Shown: piece after piece, positions 1-10,178 of the stretch
How positions within the stretch are numbered: the stretch's first letter is position 1
How the letters are laid out: each line of letters opens with the position of its first letter
Assembly: GCA_902760645.1 (NCBI GenBank)
Contig: CACWHC010000002.1
Location: forward strand, 62,001 to 126,000
Direction: 5' to 3'
Length of the DNA stretch: 64,000 nt
Source: an uncultured bacterium
GTDB lineage: Bacteria; Cyanobacteriota; Vampirovibrionia; Gastranaerophilales; Gastranaerophilaceae
Made by a program: the position numbers and the translations under genes
Notes under the pieces: model-generated
What the model was told of the DNA's origin: nothing
The model's input: the letters and a program-made list of their open reading frames with translations, nothing else
The model's database searches: none

Positions 1-133
1 AAACATTGCCCCAAACATCAGTGTATAATTCCAAAGCGTATGGTTCGCTTCTCTTGGCTGTTTCGTTCATAACCCTTGCATACTCTTTCATATTGGTTTC
101 AATGACAGGAGTGTCCCATAGTCTTACTTCCAT
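1..133 (-). CDS. N-terminal fragment of an unrecognised protein, cut by the window edge
   Basis: Reading leftward from an ATG at 133, 44 codons are open to the window edge, beginning MEVRLWDTPVIETNMKEYAR. An AAGGA Shine-Dalgarno lies about 7 bases before the ATG. The start is only 21 bases after the stop of the GH13-like gene on the same strand, so the two are probably co-transcribed. The visible N-terminus has no signal peptide and matches no family I can name. Confidence 0.6.
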   Translation of the reverse strand, partial: MEVRLWDTPVIETNMKEYARVMNETAKRSEPYALELYTDVWGNV

Positions 134-154
134 TTTAATATCCTTCCGAATGTT

Positions 155-3100
155 CTATTTACTGATAAGTTCTAATTTTGAACCGGTTTTTACATCTTCT
201 TTTATTTGGTAATTTACCGGTGCAACATTGTAAACCTGATTTACATATGTTTTTCCGCAGAATGATGTATTAGATTTTTTTGCATTTTCTACCCGTTTTA
301 AAAATTCAGTATCAAGATTTTGTAATTCCTGAGGTGCATGGTAAAGAGTCAGGGTATTGTCGGTTAAAACAATTTCCTGTGAGCAATTTTGGTCTTTTGC
401 AAGATAGTAGTTATCTCCGCCGCCCCAGAAAACTTTGTAACGGTCGTTAGGGTCATAGGCATTTACAAATTCCATACCCTGTTCAAGTCCGCCGTGAAGT
501 CCGATAAATCCGTCTCTGCCGTCATAGCTTAAATCAATACGGTTTCCGTTCAATACTACGCTATTGTTGTAAGGATCTGTCTTTCTTCTGTAATCGTGGC
601 TTATGCCTGATGTATTAAGTAAGGATATAACAGCACTTCCGTCAGTAGAGTATCTTAACAATCCGGTAACTTTTACTCCTCTGTTGCTGTTTTGTTGTTT
701 TAATAAATAAGTTGCACCATCGTTCAATGCGTGAAGAGCAGGTCTTGAACGCAGCATCATAACTGCTTCTTTTTGTTCTTTACGTTTTTTTATGAAATCA
801 TATTTATCAACATAGTCATGACGTACCGCAGAACGGTTTTTGGTAAATGAATTGTTTTTCATTCTTTCAAAACCTGTAGAACCGGTTTCATCCCCTGCGT
901 ATATGGTAGGAATACCGGGTGAATTTACAAGGAATTTATCCATACCAAGAGAATTGTTTAATGCAGTATCAAGTATATCCTCAAAAGTTAAATCGAACAG
1001 AACATTGCGAGCTTCAGGTGATAGCTTGTCGCTGTTTCTGTCGGCATATTCGTCTACAACAAGTCCGATAAGTTTATCAACTTCTTCAACGCCAAAGGTA
1101 TCAGGTTCAAAATTTACGCCTTTGTATTTACCTGATGCAAGTTCTGCAACAATTTTCTTTAATCCGAATAAAATTTCATCTTTTTGAGCAGGATTGATAT
1201 AATCGTGTCCTTTTGAATCTTTTAATCCGGCAAGTTTGTTTACGGTTTCATTAAATGCTGCATTTAATGATTCTCCTCTGGCTACTGCCATTGAACTTAC
1301 ATATGAAAAATCATAATTGTTTACCGCATCATAATTGTTTGCATCCTTATCAGGATTCAATACGGCATATGCTCTGCGTCTGTAACTTTTTTCTCTTTCC
1401 GTAAAATTTTTATTTAAGTTTGCAAAGAATAATTCCATATCCAAAGAAAGCACATGGTTAATTCTTGGTTTATCATGGTTTGCAACGAAGGTATAAGATT
1501 TGCTTATTGAATCATATGGTACGGAGAACAGGAATGCTTCGGCGGCATCATTTGCACCATCTCTGCTTCTGTCATAGCGGTCTTCAGATTTTGCCTGTCT
1601 GAATACATTATACATCCTTTCATCCTGATTTTCGCCCCAATCCTGTCCGTCATCACCTTTTTTACCATATATTGCACCAATATTTGTAAAGTATTTCTGG
1701 TAATTTGCAACGGCATCAGTTTGAGTTTCTCTGATTAATTTCATAATCAAATCATCAGTGTATTCAAATTTTCCGTCATATACACCTTTTTTCCAGTTAA
1801 AGCGATTTGACATATCACCTTCACCGAGTTTATACAAATCTACTTCGTTTGTAATTTCGGATACTATATATATATTCGGGTTAACTTTTCTTGTATTTGA
1901 ACCTATTGTGTTTAATATTCTGATAACTTCATTCCAATTGTCGTCAAATCTGTCGGCTCCGTTTCTTAAACCGTCCATATTTGAAAAGTCTTTTGCGGCA
2001 TCAACTCTTAATTGCATTCCGAGTCCGGTTCTGTCAACTATCATTTCAGCCATTTCAAAATCTTTCAGATTAGTTCCGTCTATCATTTTGCGGATTGCTT
2101 TTACAAGCTGTCTTTTATCGGACTCAGAAATGTTACGAATTCCTCTTTTTAATTTCAAAACTAAATCTTCTGCTTCATTTTCCTGATTAGTATTAGGAAT
2201 TTCCAGAGATTTAAGGGATTTTTCTTTCATTGCATCATAATCGTATGTTATGCCGCCTCTGGTTTGATTGATTTCATAATCAATATCAGGGAATAAACCT
2301 TTGACAACAGCAAATTTTGCAATTTCCTGCGTGATTATAGGAAGTACATATTTGCCGTAATCCGAGGTATCACCGTAACGATTAAGTTTTGAATCTGCCG
2401 GAAGATTTTTATTGATTTCATCAATTATTTGTCTTGCGAAATCATACATTTCTTCGGAATACATTCTTGTCGTAAGGTTATATACATTTTCATATTGTGT
2501 AGTAAGATGCGGATTTTTATGTTGTAAAAGTTCAAATCTGGATTGACCGATAAATTCAGGTTTCGTTGCTCTGTTTGTTATGTACGGAGTAGAAAACAGT
2601 GCGAGAATATCTTTTCCTGCTTCGGTACTTTCCAGAGGATATGCCATTAATCCGCCAAGAATAGTATCATGGAAATTATCTACGGAATCTTTTCCGTGTA
2701 ATAAATAATCATCATTTAATACATTATCGATAACTTCTTCATTAATTTTTTCCTGATTTATTTTTTCGGGTAGAATACCTTTTTTAATTTGATTTCTGAT
2801 AAATTTGTTTGCCTCTGCCGCATTTGAAGTATCCATTCCTTTCAGATTTTGTGCGACATAAAGATTTAATTCCTGATTAGTTTTTCCAATCCAATATGTC
2901 AGGGATGAAACAGCATAATCAAGAACTTCACATCTTTTTTGAGCTTTGTTCAGGAAATATGCATTTCTTTCATTTAGCGGAAGATGCATAGCTTCTTCCA
3001 AATCTTCTACTGTGTCAGCATAATCGAATTTTGCAATATCCGCGTTTGCATCCCATGTATAAAAACCTCCGTCAATTTTGTTTTCAAATTCAAATTTTTC

Positions 3101-4435
3101 AAATTTCGTTAAAATTCTTGTACCCATGTATGATTCAAGCGGAATGACAGCTTTCTTTTGATGTCTGAGCGTTTTATTCAGTTCATTTAATCTGCCTACA
3201 TTTTCTTCATAAGTTTTGAAATTTATAGGGAATGAATAAGCCATCATAGTATCGTTATGAGTGCCGTATCTCAACGGATTAGAACCGTTAGGATTTCCGT
3301 ATTTATCAATCTTCAGGTTAGGGTTAGTAATTTGTTCAGGTGATGCCTGGTCAACATTATAAACCTGGACGTATGTCGGGTTATGCTTTTCATAATTTAA
3401 ATTTTTTACCCATGTAATATGACCGTTTGCATCCTGAACAGGATTTGCGGGTGCATTAATCAGCTTGTGGCGGATAAATTGTGTTTTAGTGCCGAATGCC
3501 CCGATTTTTGCCGTCATATTTTTTAATGCTCTTGCTCTGAACCAGTCAAAGAACACATCATTTTCACCGTGTTGAAGGATACTTTGGATATGAATACCGC
3601 TCATGCCTTCACTTGTCAAAGCAGAATCCATTACGAGTTTTTTACCTTTTGCAAATAACTCATTCTGAAATCTTGTAAAATTATCTATAGTGTCACCTGC
3701 GTCGGATAACTGAAATCCGCTTTCAAGCCAGTATCCTGCAGGACTCAGATGATCCCCGGAAGCATGCGGAAGATAAAATATGATACTGTATGGGTCTAAT
3801 CTGCCATCTCTCAATGCCTGATGAACGCCCGCCAGTGAACCTCCTATGTGGTTTGAAAAGTTTTTAAATGTTCCGTAATTTTTTTCTGCATCCGGATTAG
3901 GAACTATATTCCCTTTTTTATCGTATTTATATCTGACATCAAAATTATCGGCTCCGATAAGTATTGCAGCACCTGCTTTACCACCCATGCTGCCTGTAGG
4001 AACAACGATGTTGTATACATTTCCCCAGTCATCCATATAGTTGCGTTTGTCTACAATGTCACCGGTATCAACCATAAAAATAGGTGGTGCTGTCAGGTCA
4101 TTTTTCGGCTGTAATCGGTATCTGTATGCAAAAGGTGCATCCTCAACCCTTCCGAAAATATAGTCTAAATCAATATTATTAATTCCGGCTTCTAACTTTA
4201 TAGTTTCTTCACCGGTTCTTATATCTTTATATCGTTTTTTGAAATCATTGGAATAATAATCCCCGTTTCTGTCAGGGGTAACCGGATATACGTCAAGATA
4301 GCAGTCAAAGCGTGACGGGTCAAAAGGAGCACTCCATCTGTAGTACCTTTCACCATATTCGTTTTTCGCAATTTCACGGCCTTTGAAATCAGGTTGCTTT
4401 GATGCTTGCAATGTCCGGGTTAAACTTACTTTCAC
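155..4435 (-). CDS. Giant GH13-like alpha-glucan enzyme (alpha-amylase superfamily)
   Basis: This 1426-aa protein starts at GTG, with AAGGAG just upstream. It has the catalytic signatures of the alpha-amylase clan. A region-I-like strand (KLVMDSALTSEG) is near residue 267, region II GMQLRVDAAKDF near 813 (nucleophile Asp), region III IYIVSEITN near 860 (acid/base Glu) and region IV VANHDK near 988 (Asp). A late IPTIYAGDETGSTGFE segment is also typical of GH13. The family usually has 450-700 residues. Here about 540 residues separate regions I and II, instead of roughly 80-100, so the barrel carries a very large insertion. No signal peptide is visible, which suggests a cytoplasmic glycogen/starch-type substrate. 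Specificity (hydrolase, transferase or branching) cannot be told. Near the N-terminus it has PDFKGRE, a short motif seen again in an unrelated protein at 60245. Confidence 0.8.
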   Translation of the reverse strand: MKVSLTRTLQASKQPDFKGREIAKNEYGERYYRWSAPFDPSRFDCYLDVYPVTPDRNGDYYSNDFKKRYKDIRTGEETIKLEAGINNIDLDYIFGRVEDAPFAYRYRLQPKNDLTAPPIFMVDTGDIVDKRNYMDDWGNVYNIVVPTGSMGGKAGAAILIGADNFDVRYKYDKKGNIVPNPDAEKNYGTFKNFSNHIGGSLAGVHQALRDGRLDPYSIIFYLPHASGDHLSPAGYWLESGFQLSDAGDTIDNFTRFQNELFAKGKKLVMDSALTSEGMSGIHIQSILQHGENDVFFDWFRARALKNMTAKIGAFGTKTQFIRHKLINAPANPVQDANGHITWVKNLNYEKHNPTYVQVYNVDQASPEQITNPNLKIDKYGNPNGSNPLRYGTHNDTMMAYSFPINFKTYEENVGRLNELNKTLRHQKKAVIPLESYMGTRILTKFEKFEFENKIDGGFYTWDANADIAKFDYADTVEDLEEAMHLPLNERNAYFLNKAQKRCEVLDYAVSSLTYWIGKTNQELNLYVAQNLKGMDTSNAAEANKFIRNQIKKGILPEKINQEKINEEVIDNVLNDDYLLHGKDSVDNFHDTILGGLMAYPLESTEAGKDILALFSTPYITNRATKPEFIGQSRFELLQHKNPHLTTQYENVYNLTTRMYSEEMYDFARQIIDEINKNLPADSKLNRYGDTSDYGKYVLPIITQEIAKFAVVKGLFPDIDYEINQTRGGITYDYDAMKEKSLKSLEIPNTNQENEAEDLVLKLKRGIRNISESDKRQLVKAIRKMIDGTNLKDFEMAEMIVDRTGLGMQLRVDAAKDFSNMDGLRNGADRFDDNWNEVIRILNTIGSNTRKVNPNIYIVSEITNEVDLYKLGEGDMSNRFNWKKGVYDGKFEYTDDLIMKLIRETQTDAVANYQKYFTNIGAIYGKKGDDGQDWGENQDERMYNVFRQAKSEDRYDRSRDGANDAAEAFLFSVPYDSISKSYTFVANHDKPRINHVLSLDMELFFANLNKNFTEREKSYRRRAYAVLNPDKDANNYDAVNNYDFSYVSSMAVARGESLNAAFNETVNKLAGLKDSKGHDYINPAQKDEILFGLKKIVAELASGKYKGVNFEPDTFGVEEVDKLIGLVVDEYADRNSDKLSPEARNVLFDLTFEDILDTALNNSLGMDKFLVNSPGIPTIYAGDETGSTGFERMKNNSFTKNRSAVRHDYVDKYDFIKKRKEQKEAVMMLRSRPALHALNDGATYLLKQQNSNRGVKVTGLLRYSTDGSAVISLLNTSGISHDYRRKTDPYNNSVVLNGNRIDLSYDGRDGFIGLHGGLEQGMEFVNAYDPNDRYKVFWGGGDNYYLAKDQNCSQEIVLTDNTLTLYHAPQELQNLDTEFLKRVENAKKSNTSFCGKTYVNQVYNVAPVNYQIKEDVKTGSKLELISK

Positions 4436-4554
4436 AATTACTCCTTACTACACAAATTTATAAAGATTATAAAGCCTTATTTTTGCCTAAATATTATTGT
4501 TTATTAAGAAATTTTTACATAAATATACTTCTTTTAACATTAAATCACAAAAGA

Positions 4555-5899
<1,345 letters not shown>

Positions 5900-5931
5900 A
5901 AATTTCAAATAAATAAAATAACTAAAAAAGA

Positions 5932-5955
5932 CAGATTTCCAAAATCTGTTTTTTT
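5932..5955 (+). terminator. Rho-independent terminator of ahcY
   Basis: CAGATTT (5932-5938) and AAATCTG (5942-5948) form a 7-bp stem with a 3-base loop, followed by seven T. The hairpin lies 32 bases after the ahcY stop. Confidence 0.85.
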
Positions 5956-5970
5956 ATTTTTTCTTAAAAT

Positions 5971-6002
5971 AAATAGCACCTGATAAATATCAAGTGCTAT
6001 TT
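5971..6002 (-). terminator. Terminator downstream of the ferredoxin gene
   Basis: AAATAGCAC+TGATA (5971-5985) pairs with TATCA+GTGCTATTT (5988-6002), with one internal mismatch. Read on the minus strand it follows the ferredoxin stop and runs into a T-rich stretch. It sits back to back with the ahcY terminator. Confidence 0.75.
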
Positions 6003-6022
6003 AAATTATATTTTTGAATTTA

Positions 6023-6199
6023 CTATTCAATAACTATTGCACTTACCGGGCAAGATTCAGCAGCTTCTTTAACACTGTCTTCATTAGCTGCTACAGCTGA
6101 AGCATCAACAACAGCTTTATCTTCGATTGAAAATACTGCATCGCAAATTGATTCGCAAGCACCGCAAGCAATGCAATCATCAGAAATAGTTACGTTCAT
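6023..6199 (-). CDS. Small [4Fe-4S] ferredoxin, Thermotoga type
   Basis: A 58-aa protein starts at ATG 6199 with a GGAG-type ribosome site just upstream. Cys9, Cys12 and Cys15 (motif CIACGAC) and Cys50 followed by Pro (SCPVSAI) are the ligands of one [4Fe-4S] cluster. Cys19 is an extra cysteine, as in the single-cluster ferredoxin of Thermotoga, where it joins a disulfide; no obvious partner is seen here. The protein is very acidic, as electron carriers of anaerobes usually are. It probably serves low-potential redox enzymes such as pyruvate:ferredoxin oxidoreductase or hydrogenase, but no partner is encoded nearby. It is below common length cut-offs and easy to miss. Confidence 0.93.
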   Translation of the reverse strand: MNVTISDDCIACGACESICDAVFSIEDKAVVDASAVAANEDSVKEAAESCPVSAIVIE

Positions 6200-6292
6200 T
6201 TGATTTCTCCTTCTATATTATTACAATACACAGCAGAATAATCTGCTCAAAATATTATACTATAGAAAATTTTAAAACGCAACGTGAGAGAA

Positions 6293-7468
6293 TTACATTA
6301 ACCACTCTTCTACAAATTTTGCAACATTATCAAAGCCTGTTAGTGTTCCTAAATCGCAGCCTTTTTCATCTTTTGTATATACAAGTACGGGAACTTTTTC
6401 TCTTGTATGATCAGTTCCCTCAACGCAAGGGTCGCAACCGTGGTCTGCCGTAATTATCAGCATATCATCAGGTGTCATAGACTCTTTTATGGCAGGTAAA
6501 TATGAATCAATTTCTTCTATCGCTTTTCCGTATCCTTTCGGGTCATTTCTGTGTCCGTACAGCATATCGGTATCTACAAGGTTTGTAAATATCATTTCAT
6601 AAGGCATATCTTTTTCAACATAATTTTTGTAAGCAATTGACGGTAAATCCAGTTCATTTCTTACGGCTTTTAAAGTCAGTTCAAGACCTTCTTTATTTGA
6701 ACCTGTATGGATTGCATGGGTTATCCCGGCTTTTGAAAATATATCTTCAATTTTACCAATGCCGATAACTTTTGCACCGCTGTCTTTTATGTCGTTTAAT
6801 AGCGTATGCTTTGGCACCATAGAATAATCACGTCTGTCTTTTGAAATTCTTGTCGGCTTGCCGTCAATAATTTTATATGGTCTTGCGATTACTCTTGATA
6901 CGTTGTAATTCCCGTCATCAAGCAGTTTTCTTGCAATTTCGCACCATTTATAAAGAGTTTCAAGCGGAATTAAATCAGTATCAAGCGCAATTTGAAATAC
7001 GCTGTCAGCACTCGTATAAACAATAGGGAATTTTGTTCTGTGATGTTCTGCATTTAATTTTTCAATAATTGCTGTTCCGCTTGCCGGAATGTTAGCCAAA
7101 ACTCCGCCGCAGTTAGTTTCTTTTATGAATTTGTTAATAAGTTCGTCAGGAAACCCGTTTGGAAATGTTGCAAAAGGTTTTTCGTTAATGAGTCCCATAA
7201 ATTCCCAATGTCCTGTTGTGGTATCTTTTCCTTTTGATTTTTCAATCATTGTTCCATATTTAGCTGTTGGGTTTTCCGTTTTATCTATCCCCATAAAGTC
7301 TTGTATATTTCCCAATCCCATAGCGGAAAGATTCGGGACTTTTAATCCGCCGTTAAACTCACACACATGTTTTAGGGTATTACATTCAGGCACATCGCCG
7401 AAATCACGGCAATCTTCCATCGCACCTATACCCATTGAATCAATTACCACAACTATAGCTCTTCTCAT
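6293..7468 (-). CDS. deoB: Phosphopentomutase
   Basis: DeoB interconverts ribose-1-phosphate (or deoxyribose-1-phosphate) and the 5-phosphate, linking nucleoside salvage to the pentose phosphate pathway. The 391-aa length is normal. Alkaline-phosphatase-fold metal motifs are visible: DSMGIGAMED near the N-terminus, DTTTGHWEFMG near residue 85 (the phosphorylated Thr), and TADHGCDPCVEGTDHTREK near the C-terminus with Asp/His ligands. AAGGAG lies 5 bases before the ATG. It is divergent from uppS, with about 80 bases between the starts, and no other deo gene is near. Confidence 0.97.
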   Translation of the reverse strand: MRRAIVVVIDSMGIGAMEDCRDFGDVPECNTLKHVCEFNGGLKVPNLSAMGLGNIQDFMGIDKTENPTAKYGTMIEKSKGKDTTTGHWEFMGLINEKPFATFPNGFPDELINKFIKETNCGGVLANIPASGTAIIEKLNAEHHRTKFPIVYTSADSVFQIALDTDLIPLETLYKWCEIARKLLDDGNYNVSRVIARPYKIIDGKPTRISKDRRDYSMVPKHTLLNDIKDSGAKVIGIGKIEDIFSKAGITHAIHTGSNKEGLELTLKAVRNELDLPSIAYKNYVEKDMPYEMIFTNLVDTDMLYGHRNDPKGYGKAIEEIDSYLPAIKESMTPDDMLIITADHGCDPCVEGTDHTREKVPVLVYTKDEKGCDLGTLTGFDNVAKFVEEWLM

Positions 7469-7548
7469 ATTAACTCCTTTTCTTGTAACTATTTTAGCAC
7501 ATAATTTTGTGTGTGTTAAAATAAATAAGTAAAATAAGGATTTTATTT

Positions 7549-8289
7549 ATGGAAACAGCTGTATTAGATGATAAGATTATTAACTATGTTAAAGAAACAA
7601 ACCTGCAGCATATAGCAATAATCATGGACGGTAACAGACGTTGGGCAAAGCAAAAGGGTTTGCCTTCGGCATTTGGGCATAAAAAAGGTGTTGATGCCCT
7701 TAAAACAGTTATGCGTGCTTGTGACGATTTTGGAATAAAGTATTTGACCGTGTATGCTTTTTCTACTGAAAACTGGAACAGAAAACCGGAAGAAGTGGAT
7801 TTTTTGATGGATTTGCTCGGAAAAACTCTTGAAAATGAATTGCAGGAAATGCACGAAAATGGTGTTGTTATAAATTTTATAGGTGATTTAACAAAACTCA
7901 GTACAAAATTACAAAAAATACTTTCAAATGCGGTTGAAGTTACAAAAAACAATACGGGTGTTAGATTACAAATAGCTTTCAATTACGGGGCAAGAGATGA
8001 AATGGTGCATGCCGTCAAAAATATTGCAGGCATGCTTAAAACCGGTGAAATAACGGAAAATGATATTGATGCTGATTTGATTTCCAAGTCTTTATATACG
8101 AAAAATATTCCCGACCCTGATTTGTTAATCAGGACAGGCGGAGAGATGCGTGTATCAAATTATTTGTTGTGGCAGATAGCATACGCTGAATTTTTTGTAA
8201 CCAAAACTTTGTGGCCTGATTTTGATAAAGCGGCTTTAGCTCAGGCTGTGGAGGAATTTCATTCCCGTCAACGCCGTTACGGAAAATAA
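7549..8289 (+). CDS. uppS: Isoprenyl transferase (undecaprenyl diphosphate synthase type)
   Basis: This cis-prenyltransferase makes undecaprenyl diphosphate, the lipid carrier for peptidoglycan and other wall polymers. In its 246 aa, the catalytic IIMDGNRRWAKQKG motif has Asp27 binding Mg-diphosphate. The GHKKGVDAL and YAFSTENWNR segments and the C-terminal DPDLLIRTGGEMRVSNYLLW are all family hallmarks. The ATG is preceded by AAGGA. It is followed 12 bases later by the rdgB-type gene, so the two form a small operon. Confidence 0.97.
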   Translation: METAVLDDKIINYVKETNLQHIAIIMDGNRRWAKQKGLPSAFGHKKGVDALKTVMRACDDFGIKYLTVYAFSTENWNRKPEEVDFLMDLLGKTLENELQEMHENGVVINFIGDLTKLSTKLQKILSNAVEVTKNNTGVRLQIAFNYGARDEMVHAVKNIAGMLKTGEITENDIDADLISKSLYTKNIPDPDLLIRTGGEMRVSNYLLWQIAYAEFFVTKTLWPDFDKAALAQAVEEFHSRQRRYGK

Positions 8290-8301
8290 AAGTGAGGTTT
8301 T

Positions 8302-8883
8302 ATGAAAATAGTTTTTGCAACATCAAATCCGCATAAATTAAAAGAGTTAAAAGAAATTGCAGAGGATTTTGGAGTTAACAATATTGAGTTTGTACTTCCT
8401 CCTGACGGGTTTGACCCTGTTGAGGACGGTGAAACTTTTGAAGAAAATTCTTTGATTAAGGCAAAAGAAGCTAACAGACTTACGGGTTTGCCTGCGTTGG
8501 CGGATGATTCGGGGTTGTGCGTGGATGCGTTAGGCGGTGCTCCGGGTATTCATTCCGCAAGATATGCAGATACTCCTCAGGCAAGAATTGATAAACTTTT
8601 GAATGCTTTAAAACCCTACGATAACAGAAATGCAAAATTTGTTTGTTACATGACTCTTGTCGGCAAAAATGGGGAAGTTCTTTTTGCGGATAAGGGTGAA
8701 TGTCATGGCTCAATTTCAACCGTTCAGACAGGTGTGAACGGTTTTGGCTATGATCCTGTATTTCTTGTGGACGGAAAAAACGGTTTAACAATGGCAAAAT
8801 TGTCCGAAGCCGAAAAAAATAAGGTTTCTCACAGAGGGAATGCACTGAGAAAAGTTTTAAATTATATTGCTGATAATAATTAG
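8302..8883 (+). CDS. rdgB: XTP/dITP pyrophosphatase (RdgB/HAM1 family)
   Basis: This house-cleaning enzyme hydrolyses non-canonical purine nucleotides (dITP, XTP) to monophosphates, preventing their incorporation into DNA and RNA. The 193 aa match the family length. N-terminal ATSNPHKLKELKEI binds the nucleotide, and ALADDSGLCVDALGGAPGIHSARYA holds the catalytic metal acidic pair. FGYDPVF and the C-terminal KVSHRGNALRK complete the signature. AGTGAGG lies before the ATG. It is co-transcribed with uppS, 12 bases apart. Confidence 0.96.
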   Translation: MKIVFATSNPHKLKELKEIAEDFGVNNIEFVLPPDGFDPVEDGETFEENSLIKAKEANRLTGLPALADDSGLCVDALGGAPGIHSARYADTPQARIDKLLNALKPYDNRNAKFVCYMTLVGKNGEVLFADKGECHGSISTVQTGVNGFGYDPVFLVDGKNGLTMAKLSEAEKNKVSHRGNALRKVLNYIADNN

Positions 8884-8963
8884 AAATTCCCCGACTGACT
8901 AATTCAAGGTTTAAAATTTTCATTATTTAATCTTCTTGTAAAAAGTAAGGAGATTATTTGGTT

Positions 8964-9722
8964 ATGAATTTACCTGTAGTGAAAAATCAGAGTGTGCATA
9001 ATTTTTTGTTCAATATCAGTAACAGTTTTAAATTTCTGAAAGACGGTATGCCTTTAAATGGTTCAAAACCTGATGATTTGAAAAAAGAAATTATATACAG
9101 GCATAACAGCAATATTGTTGAAAAAATCATTGAGTATAACACTGTTACAAATCAAAAAGTCAGAGTTACAAAATATGATTATTTCAACAATAAAAAAATA
9201 TCAGCCGTTGAAGAATATATTGATGATGTAAAGGTTAGAGCAACGTGTTATTCCATGTTCAAATCAGTAACCGAATTTGACAAAAAAAGCGGTAAAAAAT
9301 TCAGAACTACAAATTATTCGCATAAAGATGAGAGTAAAATTTCCTCAATATATTATTATGATTCTGAAACACAAAATATTATGAAAATGTGTGTATACAG
9401 ACCTGATGGGAAAAATATAGCTTTTGTAAAAGAAATCTCTCCAAAAACAGGTATGGTAACAAGGTGTATAAACTATAAAAAAAATTCGTCTGCAGTATCT
9501 TCTGTATCAAAGTATGAAATACTCGGCGGAACACTTGTAAAAACTACTTTTTTTTATAACGCCCCGATTCATTTTGCCTCAGACAAAATGCTTGACAGAA
9601 AGATTACTGCAGATACATTAAATATGCGAGCGTTGGAAACTTTTAAAAAGAAAAACACAGATAAATTAATTGATAATTTATACAAAAATAATAATAATTT
9701 CGGGATGATTAAAATGTCCTAA
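8964..9722 (+). CDS. Unrecognised protein made of short YD/K-rich repeats
   Basis: A protein of about 252 aa without signal peptide or membrane segment. Its middle (roughly residues 45-180) is built of loosely repeated units of about 20 residues of the type 'E[FY]xxKxGKKxRxTxYS', for example TEFDKKSGKKFRTTNYS and VKEISPKTGMVTRCINYK. These resemble DUF2963/MORN-like beta-hairpin repeats known in phytoplasma-like and Gastranaerophilales-like proteins, by pattern only. The start is ambiguous. AAGGAG (8947-8952) is 5 bases before TTG 8958 and 11 bases before ATG 8964; I chose the ATG. It follows rdgB after 80 bases and no function can be assigned. Confidence 0.7.
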   Translation: MNLPVVKNQSVHNFLFNISNSFKFLKDGMPLNGSKPDDLKKEIIYRHNSNIVEKIIEYNTVTNQKVRVTKYDYFNNKKISAVEEYIDDVKVRATCYSMFKSVTEFDKKSGKKFRTTNYSHKDESKISSIYYYDSETQNIMKMCVYRPDGKNIAFVKEISPKTGMVTRCINYKKNSSAVSSVSKYEILGGTLVKTTFFYNAPIHFASDKMLDRKITADTLNMRALETFKKKNTDKLIDNLYKNNNNFGMIKMS

Positions 9723-9885
9723 ACCTACACTTGCAAAAATTCAAAAGCAGGCTAGCCTGCCTTTAAAGATGCTTCGCTCGTGGGATTTTTTAAACCACGG
9801 TGAAGAAAGAATTATGCCTATTTTACGTCATCCTGAACAAGGACCAGTAAACAGTTCGTATCGGTGCTATCGCACAGTTAACCAT

Positions 9886-9929
9886 GTCATTGCGAGCAAA
9901 TCAAAGGCTTGATTTGCGTGGCAATCCGG
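9886..9929 (+). repeat. Dispersed GTCATTGCGAGC...GCAATCC repeat, copy 1
   Basis: This begins GTCATTGCGAGC (9886-9897) and ends GCAATCCGG (9921-9929), with an internal AATCAAAGGCTTGATT hairpin. It is the same element as the copy at 10036-10067, but inverted relative to it and with a different centre. Confidence 0.65.
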
Positions 9930-10035
9930 CTTATTCATCACAACAGTAAAATTTAATGATAAGGTAATTAATTCTACAAATGGTAAAACGGAGCAAATTT
10001 AAAATAATGAAACTTATTAAACAGACTTAAAAACG

Positions 10036-10067
10036 GCTGGATTGCTTCGCTTCCGCTCGCAATGACA
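10036..10067 (-). repeat. Dispersed GTCATTGCGAGC...GCAATCC repeat, copy 2 (inverted)
   Basis: Read on the minus strand it is GTCATTGCGAGC, then GGAAGCGAAG, then CAATCCAGC. It is the inverted partner of 9886-9929 and could form a long imperfect hairpin with it across about 106 bases. Confidence 0.65.
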
Positions 10068-10178
10068 TGAAATATAAAATTTACATAAAGACACAAACCC
10101 AATCTCTTGACAAATTGTTACATGTGTAGTATAATGATTGTGCCGAAATTTTGGCATGTAAGTCAGGAGTGTGTAGAG

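Larger units (their letters stand above)
9723..10178. other. 456-bp non-coding interval holding dispersed repeats
   Basis: No convincing gene lies here; open frames on both strands lack ribosome sites. The interval has higher GC patches and contains short sequences of the kind found scattered through many bacterial genomes: GTCATTGCGAGC-type units in opposite orientation (9886-9929 and 10036-10067) and ACGTCATCCTGAAC at 9824-9837. It looks like a landing site for small repeat elements between two gene blocks. Confidence 0.6.

Noticed and set aside
840-2186. Plus-strand reading frames inside the GH13-like gene
   Set aside because: They are antisense shadows of an intact coding gene with catalytic motifs, without ribosome sites or recognisable products.
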